Origin: Betaproteobacteria bacterium
GTDB taxonomy: Bacteria; Pseudomonadota; Gammaproteobacteria; Burkholderiales; Thiobacillaceae
Direction: 5' to 3'
NCBI GenBank assembly: GCA_020049245.1
Contig: JAIFLB010000066.1
Location: forward strand, 1 to 14,769
DNA length: 14,769 bases
The notes under the pieces are model-generated. The model did not search any database. It was not told the DNA's origin and worked only from the letters and a program-made list of their open reading frames with translations. Made by a program: the position numbers and the translations under genes. Of the stretch, positions 7,272 through 13,275 are shown one piece after another (positions within the stretch are counted from its first letter, which is position 1; each line of letters starts with the position of its first letter).

Positions 7272-8318
7272 ATGCCCTTCTACCAGCCCGAACCGCCCTA
7301 CAGCCATGGCCAAGCTGCCCGCACCGGCATTTTGTTGATTAATCTGGGCACCCCGGAAGCGCCCACCGCAAAAGCCTTGCGGCCCTATCTGAAGGAATTT
7401 CTCTCCGATCGCCGCGTGGTGGAAATTCCGCGTCTGATCTGGTGGTTGATTCTGAACGGCATCATCCTGAATACCCGGCCAAAGAAATCAGCCCAAAAAT
7501 ACGCCTCGATCTGGCGTCCGGAAGGATCGCCGCTGAAGCACTTCACCGCCCGCCAAGCCGACTTGCTGGCTGCTGAATTGGCACGCCGCAGCGCGCAACC
7601 GATCGTTGTCCACTATGCGATGCGTTACGGCCAACCCTCGGTCGACTCGCAGATACAGGCAATGAAAGCACAAGGTGTCGACCGCATTCTGCTGTTGCCG
7701 CTTTATCCACAATATGCCGCCAGCAGCACAGGCTCGGCGCTCGACGCGGCCTGGTTAAGCCTGCTGCACCAGCGCAATCCACCAGAAATCCGCGCGCTGA
7801 AGCATTTCCACACAGATGCCGGTTATATCAATGCGCTGAAGCAAAGCGTGCAAACCTTCTGGGCGGAACATGGTCAGCCCGATGTGCTGGTGATGAGTTT
7901 TCATGGCATTCCGCGCCGCTCGCTTGATCTTGGCGACCCTTACCACTGCGAATGCCACCGCACTGGCCGCCTGTTGGCAGAAGCGTTGAACCTGACCTCG
8001 ACACTGGAAGAACTGGGGCATCAAAAGACACAGCGTGTCGATGTGATCTGCCCCGGCTTCATCGCCGACTGCCTGGAAACTCTGGAAGAAATCGCGCTTG
8101 AAGGCAAAGCCGACTTCCTCAAGGCCGGTGGCGGTCAATACCACTACATCGCCGCACTGAATGATCGGCCAGTCTGGATCAACGCATTGGCCGATCTGGC
8201 ACTGGCTCAAATGGGGGGCTGGGTGCAGCCGAATTACGATGCCAACGCAGAAAAAATGTCACTTGAACTGCAATGCCAACGGGCACAAACGATGGGCGCG
8301 AAAAATCTTCTGAAATAA
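7272..8318 (+). CDS. hemH: Ferrochelatase, with apparent in-frame internal deletion
   Basis: Ferrochelatase inserts Fe(II) into protoporphyrin IX, the last step of protoheme synthesis. Family blocks are clear: GILLINLGTPEAPT, FLSDRRVVEIPR, NGIILNTRPKKSAQKYASIW, YAMRYGQPS, LPLYPQYAASSTGSA, MSFHGIPRRSLDLGDPYHCECHRTG (catalytic His211) and DVICPGFIADCLETLEE with the conserved Glu residues. Between AEALNLT (residue 242) and STLEELG the conserved FQSRFG...W...PYT segment is absent, about 23 residues by comparison with recalled homologues; the frame is kept. The C-terminus also runs about 30 residues past the usual end at GGW. The protein is 348 residues. The start at 7272 is chosen because GILLINLG must lie close to the N-terminus; upstream codons are the tail of hrcA in another frame. 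Activity is doubtful if the deletion is real. Confidence 0.93.
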   Translation: MPFYQPEPPYSHGQAARTGILLINLGTPEAPTAKALRPYLKEFLSDRRVVEIPRLIWWLILNGIILNTRPKKSAQKYASIWRPEGSPLKHFTARQADLLAAELARRSAQPIVVHYAMRYGQPSVDSQIQAMKAQGVDRILLLPLYPQYAASSTGSALDAAWLSLLHQRNPPEIRALKHFHTDAGYINALKQSVQTFWAEHGQPDVLVMSFHGIPRRSLDLGDPYHCECHRTGRLLAEALNLTSTLEELGHQKTQRVDVICPGFIADCLETLEEIALEGKADFLKAGGGQYHYIAALNDRPVWINALADLALAQMGGWVQPNYDANAEKMSLELQCQRAQTMGAKNLLK

Positions 8319-8353
8319 CTGAAAAATCCCCGCCAAGCCGCGCCAATATTAGA

Positions 8354-8390
8354 GTTTGCTTGTTGACTGGTACAAAAGCGTCATGCAAAC
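8354..8390. promoter_or_regulatory. Spaced inverted repeat in the hemH-fccA spacer
   Basis: GTTTGCTTG at 8354-8362 and CATGCAAAC at 8382-8390 are inverted copies with one mismatch, separated by 19 bp. A TTGACT (-35-like) lies between them at 8363-8368. It could be an operator or an incidental stem. No poly-T follows, so it is not a typical terminator for hemH. Confidence 0.3.
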
Positions 8391-8403
8391 ATGGTCGTCG
8401 GCA

Positions 8404-8417
8404 TTGATCCTGGTCAA
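8404..8417. promoter_or_regulatory. FNR/Anr-type box upstream of fccA
   Basis: TTGATCCTGGTCAA fits the FNR-family consensus TTGAY-N4-RTCAA at every defined position. It lies about 100 bp before the fccA start, in the 199-bp spacer. A second looser dyad, TTGAC-N6-GTCAA, follows at 8420-8435, and its first half doubles as a perfect -35-like TTGACA. No good -10 is visible at the class II spacing, so activation or repression cannot be inferred. Confidence 0.5.
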
Positions 8418-8507
8418 GATTGACAAGGCAGTCAAAAGACTTCTTGGTCGCTCCAGGGTTGCAGCTCAGCATGGAAGTCGGCTTGCCGTCGTATTTTTTC
8501 CCAACCT

Positions 8508-8512
8508 GGAGG
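8508..8512 (+). promoter_or_regulatory. Ribosome binding site of fccA
   Basis: GGAGG, 5 nt before the ATG at 8518. It decides the fccA start against an in-frame ATG at 8356, whose extra 54 residues do not look like a conserved protein. The signal peptide begins directly at the ATG at 8518. Confidence 0.85.
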
Positions 8513-8517
8513 AAGAC

Positions 8518-8826
8518 ATGAAGAAAACTCTCGTAATCAGCTTGATGTTCGCTGGCGCCGCTGGTGCATTAAGCGCGACATCAGCTCAAGCTCTCGACAC
8601 CAAGGCGCGTTTCATGGCCGCCAACTGCGCTTACTGCCATGGCCCGGAAGGCAAGAGCCGTGGCGCCATCCCGAGCTTGGCTGGCCTTGAAAAAGGTTAT
8701 TTCGTTGAGCAGATGAAAGCCTTCCGTGATGGCTCTCGCCCCGCCACCGTCATGCAGAAACATGCCATGGGTTATACCGATGCTGAGTTTGACCAGCTTG
8801 GCGCCTGGTTCGCTGCAATCAAGTAA
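8518..8826 (+). CDS. fccA: Monoheme cytochrome c subunit of flavocytochrome c sulfide dehydrogenase
   Basis: A 102-residue periplasmic c-type cytochrome. The signal peptide MKKTLVISLMFAGAAGALSATSAQA is followed by the mature protein from LDTKARF. One heme-attachment motif, CAYCH (NCAYCHGPEG), is present. A candidate axial methionine lies in ATVMQKHAMGYTD. GAIPSLAGLEKGYFVEQMKAFRDGSRPATVM is the characteristic block of sulfide-dehydrogenase class I cytochromes. In the complex it accepts electrons from the FAD subunit after sulfide oxidation. fccB follows 20 bp downstream with its own GGAGA site, so the pair is co-transcribed. Some species have a diheme FccA; this is the monoheme form. A related free cytochrome c is the alternative, but the position before fccB makes FccA the best call. 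Confidence 0.88.
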   Translation: MKKTLVISLMFAGAAGALSATSAQALDTKARFMAANCAYCHGPEGKSRGAIPSLAGLEKGYFVEQMKAFRDGSRPATVMQKHAMGYTDAEFDQLGAWFAAIK

Positions 8827-8846
8827 ACGTTAACCGGAGACACACC

Positions 8847-10127
8847 ATGGCATTTGATCGTCGCGAATTTCTGAAAATTTCTGCTGGAGTCACCGGCGCA
8901 GCCTCACTTGGCGCCATCACTGGCTGTGCTGCCACATCCGCTACCCCAGCCAAGGCAGCCTATAAAGTCGTCATCGTTGGTGCCGGTTTTGGCGGCGCCA
9001 CCTGTGCCCGCTACCTGAAAATGTGGGAACCCAAGATTGAAGTCACCATCATCGAGCCGAACGCACATTTCGTATCCTGCCCGACCTCGAACGGCGTGCT
9101 GGCTGGCTTGGCCAAGATGGAAGACATCACCTTCACGTATGACTACCTGAAAAAAGCTGTCAATCATTGGGTGGCTGATGCCGTTACCGGCATCGACACC
9201 GCTGGCCGCACAGTGAAAACTGCGGGTGGCGCTACCATCAGCTATGACCGCCTGATTGAAGCGCAGAAAACCATCATGCACGCCTGGAAGGCCGGTCCGC
9301 AGACCGCCACGTTGCGCAAGCAACTGGAAGCCATGCAGGACGGTGGCACCTTCGTCATGTCGGTGCCGATGGCCCCGTACCGTTGCCCCCCCGGCCCCTA
9401 CGAGCGCGCCTGCCAGGTTGCTACCTACCTGAAGAAAGCCAAGCCGAAGTCCAAGATCATCATTCTTGATGGCAACCCGGACATCGCATCCAAAAAAGGC
9501 TTGTTCGAGGCCGCCTGGAAGAAGCACTACGGCTATAAAACCGACAACAGCATGATCGAGTACCGTCCCAACAACATGCCGCGCTCGGTCGACCCGGTCA
9601 AGATGATGGTCGGCACCGAATTCGACGATGTGAAGGGCGACGTGATCAACGTAGTGCCGCCGATGCGCGCCGCTGCAATCTGCCAGATGGCCGGTGTCCG
9701 TAGCGATTCCTCAGGCACCTGGTGTCCGATCGACTATCGCAGCTTCGAATCGCTCACTGTGAAGAATGTCCATGTTCTGGGCGACTCGACACTGACCAAC
9801 TTCCCGAAATCCGGCTCGGTGGCGAACAACACTGGCAAGATGGCTGCCGCTGCGATCGTGGAAATGTTCAATGGCCGCGAACCTGACTCTGCTCCGGTAG
9901 TGACCAACACCTGTTACTCGGCATCCACCGAAGGCACCGCCTTCCACGTCGCTACGGTTTTCCGTTATGCACCCGAGAAGATCGCTGCCGATGGCAAGGT
10001 CACCCCCGCTGCGATGATCGCCCAAAAGGGCGGTGGCGTTTCGAAGGAAGAAAGCGAACTGGAATTCGCCTACATGGAATCGTGGGCCAAGAACGTCTGG
10101 GCTGACACACTGGGTCTGCCAGGCTAA
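8847..10127 (+). CDS. fccB: Flavocytochrome c sulfide dehydrogenase, FAD subunit, with apparent in-frame internal deletion
   Basis: A 426-residue periplasmic flavoprotein that oxidises sulfide to sulfur/polysulfide and passes electrons to FccA. The N-terminus is a Tat signal (RREFLK, residues 5-10) with a lipobox-like ITGC at residues 24-27. The FAD Rossmann motif is VVIVGAGFGGATCARYL (from residue 41). Cysteines in YRCPPGPYERAC (Cys180) and TWCPID (Cys293) sit in the contexts conserved for the redox-active pair. The C-terminal part HVLGDSTL...PKSGSVANNTGKMAAAAIV is typical. Between YDRLI (residue 137) and EAQKTIMHAWKAGPQT about 18 residues are missing relative to recalled homologues, including the SPG(I/V)DF stretch that contacts FAD. 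The frame is kept. The start has GGAGA 6 nt upstream. Function is doubtful if the deletion is genuine. Confidence 0.93.
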   Translation: MAFDRREFLKISAGVTGAASLGAITGCAATSATPAKAAYKVVIVGAGFGGATCARYLKMWEPKIEVTIIEPNAHFVSCPTSNGVLAGLAKMEDITFTYDYLKKAVNHWVADAVTGIDTAGRTVKTAGGATISYDRLIEAQKTIMHAWKAGPQTATLRKQLEAMQDGGTFVMSVPMAPYRCPPGPYERACQVATYLKKAKPKSKIIILDGNPDIASKKGLFEAAWKKHYGYKTDNSMIEYRPNNMPRSVDPVKMMVGTEFDDVKGDVINVVPPMRAAAICQMAGVRSDSSGTWCPIDYRSFESLTVKNVHVLGDSTLTNFPKSGSVANNTGKMAAAAIVEMFNGREPDSAPVVTNTCYSASTEGTAFHVATVFRYAPEKIAADGKVTPAAMIAQKGGGVSKEESELEFAYMESWAKNVWADTLGLPG

Positions 10128-10149
10128 ATCCTGGTCATATCTGAAATCC

Positions 10150-10179
10150 AAAAAGGAGGGGGAATCCCCTCCTTTTTTT
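10150..10179. terminator. Strong intrinsic terminator after fccB
   Basis: GGAGGGG (10155-10161) pairs with CCCCTCC (10166-10172) around a GAAT loop. The stem is extended by A5/T5 and ends in seven T. An A-tract on the other side also gives T-runs on the minus strand, so it can serve both fccAB and the convergent cyclase-phosphodiesterase unit ending at 10218. Confidence 0.95.
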
Positions 10180-10217
10180 CGTCCCCAGATTGTGGAAAAG
10201 ACGCGAAACCGAAGCAA

Positions 10218-11006
10218 TCAAATATGCAAAATCTGGCCTGATTCCAAGCGTTCCATGACAAGCCGCGTATCCGACGGCAAGTTGCCGCGCAACTCAGCCA
10301 TGATCTCAGCCTCGGCGCCCGGTTTTAGATGTGTGATCCAGACCTTCGCGGTCAACGCCAGTTGCGCCAGATGAGTTGCCAATTCAAGCGCATGGAAGTG
10401 ACGTGAAGCCTCGGCGATGTCTCGCTGCGCGCTGACATATGAGCATTCCACCACCAGATGCAGCAGATCCGGAATCTGCTCCACCATACGCCAGAGTGCT
10501 GGATGGCTATTGGTATCAGCGGAAAACAGCAAACTCCCCTCCGATCCATGCAGATGAAAACCTGAAGTTGGAACCGTGTGATGCGCCGGTATCGGTGTGA
10601 TCTCACGCCGCCCCCCTGTTGCATCCGGCTGGCTCCAGACTTCACCGAGAGAAACGGGTGAAAAAACCAGAAAAGGCGCCTTGAGCGAAGGGATGCGGGA
10701 AAAATCCGGCCAGATGCGCCAGTTGAACAGGTGGTCTTTGAGAATTTCCAGCACTTCCGGGATGGCATGCAACTGCAAAGGCTTGTCGCGCTCGTTGGCG
10801 ACACTGTCGAGCAGCAAGGGAAGACTGAGGATGTGATCGAGATGACTATGCGTGATGAAGACATGGTCGATTCGCGCCATCGCAGCGCGTGACAGACTCA
10901 GCACACCGCTACCCGCATCAAGCAGGATGTCGTCGTCGATCAGAAACGATGTCGTTTGACGACCATCGCCAATGCCACCGGAACAGCCCAGGACTTCAAT
11001 TCGCAT
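10218..11006 (-). CDS. Metallo-beta-lactamase-fold hydrolase, probable 3',5'-cyclic-nucleotide phosphodiesterase (class II type)
   Basis: A 262-residue cytoplasmic protein without signal peptide. The metal-binding set of the fold is complete: THSHLDH (residues 52-58), AHHTVP (141-146), SADT (162-165) and THLKPG (225-230). The N-terminus MRIEVLGCSGGIGDGRQTTSFL, and NWRIWPDF near residue 100, match the betaproteobacterial family annotated as class II cyclic-nucleotide phosphodiesterase. The alternative is a generic RNase Z-like hydrolase, but the neighbour argues for cAMP/cGMP: a class III cyclase ends 11 bp upstream on the same strand. The pair would make and remove the same messenger. The ATG at 11006 is chosen because it starts at the first beta strand; no clear Shine-Dalgarno is seen. 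It converges on fccB, with the terminator in between. Confidence 0.8.
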   Translation of the reverse strand: MRIEVLGCSGGIGDGRQTTSFLIDDDILLDAGSGVLSLSRAAMARIDHVFITHSHLDHILSLPLLLDSVANERDKPLQLHAIPEVLEILKDHLFNWRIWPDFSRIPSLKAPFLVFSPVSLGEVWSQPDATGGRREITPIPAHHTVPTSGFHLHGSEGSLLFSADTNSHPALWRMVEQIPDLLHLVVECSYVSAQRDIAEASRHFHALELATHLAQLALTAKVWITHLKPGAEAEIMAELRGNLPSDTRLVMERLESGQILHI

Positions 11007-11017
11007 GGTTAGATGGA

Positions 11018-13234
11018 TTACTTGGTGGTGTAAGTAAAAACACCATCCCAATCAGTTGGCGGCGGGTTTTCACGGAAGTGGGCGATGCGTTCCAGATAAA
11101 CCATGTACAACTTGCTCGGGAACCGCTTTTGAGCTTTACGCAAAATGTCTTCCGCCAGATCAAAGTCACGCAGTTGAAATGCCGAGCAGGCTTGCTCGAA
11201 GTCCTGTTTTCGCTTGAGCGCGGCGATATCGACTTGATCCTTCGGACCCAGCGGTTCATAGATTGTCACCGGATTCGCCTTGCCTTTGACACGCACGACG
11301 TCGACACGCATGAATTCAATGTCGGCGCAAAACCCTACCGTGTCTTCGCCAACCAGAATGCCCAAACCATATTCCTTGGTCAGCCCTTCCAGACGCGACG
11401 CCAGGTTCACCGCATCGGCCATCACGGTGTAGGCCATGCGAAATTCAGAGCCCATATTGCCGACATTCATCCTGCCCGAGTTCACCCCGATGCCAATCTT
11501 GATTTCCGGCCAACCTTTCAGCTTGATTTGGGGATTCAATTCATCCAGATCGCGCTGCATTTGCAACGCCGCCATGACCGCATCCCGCGCGTGATTGGGA
11601 TCAGCCATCGGCGCACCCCAGAAAGCCATGATCGCATCGCCAATATATTTATCGATGGTGCCCCGACGTTGCTGAACGATGCGAGTCATCGATGACAAGT
11701 AGAAATTCAGCATTTCGGCCAATGATGACGCGGCCAATCCTTCAGAAATACTGGTGAAGTCACGAATATCGGAGAACAACACACTCATCTCGCGCGATTC
11801 GCCCTTCAGGTTGTAGCGATCCGGGTCGCGGCTCATTTCGTCAACCAGTTCCTTCGGCACATACTGACCAAAGAGCTTGGTGATCTGGCCCTTGGCGCGA
11901 GATTCAACGAAGAAACCATATGACATGTTGACGACGAACAAGCCAAGCACCGAGATGATCGGCGCACCGAGCGGAAATTCCATGTTCAGCGCATTCCAGG
12001 CCCAGACATCCAGCGTGATGACCAGAACCAGAAATCCCAGCGTCGAGAGCGCGGCGATCAGCGGTGTGGTCATCGGCAACAGCGTGCCGATGACCAGCCC
12101 CAGAATCACCACGCTGATCACGCTCATCGTGGTGAGCTCGCGCGGCTTCCATTTCAGATTCTGGCCGAGAATGCCGGACATCAATGAAGCATGAATCTCC
12201 ACCCCGGGAAAAACCTCGCTGACCGGTGTGACGCGAATATCGGCGAGCCCGGGAGCCGTGGTGCCGACCAGAACGATTCGGCCTTCGAGATGGCTCGCCG
12301 GCTCTTGACCGCTGATTACATCCGTCGCCGATACATAGCGGTAGGCGCCTGGGGCGCGATAAGGCACCAGCACACCGCCCTCGCTATCGAATGGAATCTT
12401 CAGTCCATCGATATCCAGTGCATGTGGCTGGAATCGATTGAAACCATCCCCCCCTGGATTCACCAGCCGGACATCAGCGACGCCCAACGCGGCTTGCGTC
12501 AACCGGATGGGCAACGAGGCGAAATAGTTGTTCTGATAGCCGATCATCACCGGCATGCGTCGAATTACGCCGTCGTTATCTGGCAAGGAGTTGTAAAACC
12601 CCGCCCCGGTGGCTTTTTCCAGCAACATCGGCAAACTGCCACCATAGCCTTCTGCTTGTATGAAACCCTTGGCCAGACCGCCAAGTTGGTCCTGGTTGAA
12701 CAGTGGTTTCGGTAACGTCGCGATGCGTTCAGCGCCTTGATTGAAATTGAAGTAATAGCCCAGAACCGAACTGCCTTTGGCCAGGGATTCGGCAAACTGC
12801 TGGTCATAATCCAGGCTGGGACGCAACTGCTCCAGCAACCCGCCAAACAACGGTTGATCCTTCAATTCATTAGCCGCCAATCGTTCGAGAACCGGCAAAC
12901 CGGAACTGGCATCCGGCTCGGAAAATGCAATGTCGTAGCCTATCGCCGCAACCCCATATTGCTCGAACAAATTTTTCTGCATCCGCGCCAGCTTTTCGCG
13001 CGGCCACGGCCAGCGGCCTTCCGCTTGCAGACTTTTGTCGTCGATATCGACGATCACCACCTGATCATCAACACCCTGTTCCATGGTCGCGCCAACCTTG
13101 AGGTCATACATGGCGTAATCGAGCCAATCAACAAAACGAAGTGGTACCAGACCGGTCAAGTGCAGCGTCAGCAGAATGATCAATATCGCGCTGAGGGTAA
13201 ATTGGCCAACGAATCGACGGCTGCGCAAGGTCAT
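11018..13234 (-). CDS. CHASE2-domain class III adenylate/guanylate cyclase
   Basis: A 738-residue membrane protein. It has one transmembrane helix (about residues 12-31) and a periplasmic CHASE2 sensor (about 38-360; VVIVDIDDKSLQAEGRWPWPR, GYDIAFSEPD, GRIVLVGTTAPGLADIRVTPV, FPGVEIHASLM). Further membrane helices lie at about 368-441. The class III catalytic domain (about 480-665) carries metal Asp489 in FSDIRDFT and Asp533 in KYIGDAIMAFWGAP, purine-selecting Lys529 with Thr603, and Asn610 and Arg614 in VNLASRL. The Lys/Thr pair favours ATP, so cAMP is the likelier product. The usual Gly before DAVN is Ala (Ala606). A short helical tail follows. The ATG at 13234 has GGAG upstream. It lies 41 bp after the HD-GYP gene and 11 bp before the phosphodiesterase gene. 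Confidence 0.93.
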   Translation of the reverse strand: MTLRSRRFVGQFTLSAILIILLTLHLTGLVPLRFVDWLDYAMYDLKVGATMEQGVDDQVVIVDIDDKSLQAEGRWPWPREKLARMQKNLFEQYGVAAIGYDIAFSEPDASSGLPVLERLAANELKDQPLFGGLLEQLRPSLDYDQQFAESLAKGSSVLGYYFNFNQGAERIATLPKPLFNQDQLGGLAKGFIQAEGYGGSLPMLLEKATGAGFYNSLPDNDGVIRRMPVMIGYQNNYFASLPIRLTQAALGVADVRLVNPGGDGFNRFQPHALDIDGLKIPFDSEGGVLVPYRAPGAYRYVSATDVISGQEPASHLEGRIVLVGTTAPGLADIRVTPVSEVFPGVEIHASLMSGILGQNLKWKPRELTTMSVISVVILGLVIGTLLPMTTPLIAALSTLGFLVLVITLDVWAWNALNMEFPLGAPIISVLGLFVVNMSYGFFVESRAKGQITKLFGQYVPKELVDEMSRDPDRYNLKGESREMSVLFSDIRDFTSISEGLAASSLAEMLNFYLSSMTRIVQQRRGTIDKYIGDAIMAFWGAPMADPNHARDAVMAALQMQRDLDELNPQIKLKGWPEIKIGIGVNSGRMNVGNMGSEFRMAYTVMADAVNLASRLEGLTKEYGLGILVGEDTVGFCADIEFMRVDVVRVKGKANPVTIYEPLGPKDQVDIAALKRKQDFEQACSAFQLRDFDLAEDILRKAQKRFPSKLYMVYLERIAHFRENPPPTDWDGVFTYTTK

Positions 13235-13275
13235 GTTTAGGCTGCTCCAGCTTTATATGAGTGAAATTTCATGTT

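Noticed and set aside
8319..8353. Terminator after hemH
   Set aside because: C-rich sequence without a stable stem followed by T; no hairpin that I can support.
8356..8517. In-frame 54-codon extension upstream of fccA
   Set aside because: The GGAGG site and signal peptide place the start at 8518; the extension covers the regulatory spacer.
8904..9527. Minus-strand open frame of 207 codons opposite fccB
   Set aside because: Antisense to a clear FccB sequence; no family resemblance.
13235..13275. Separate promoter for the cyclase (TATAAA on the minus strand at 13257-13252)
   Set aside because: The -10-like hexamer has no matching -35 at the expected distance; too weak to list as a feature.
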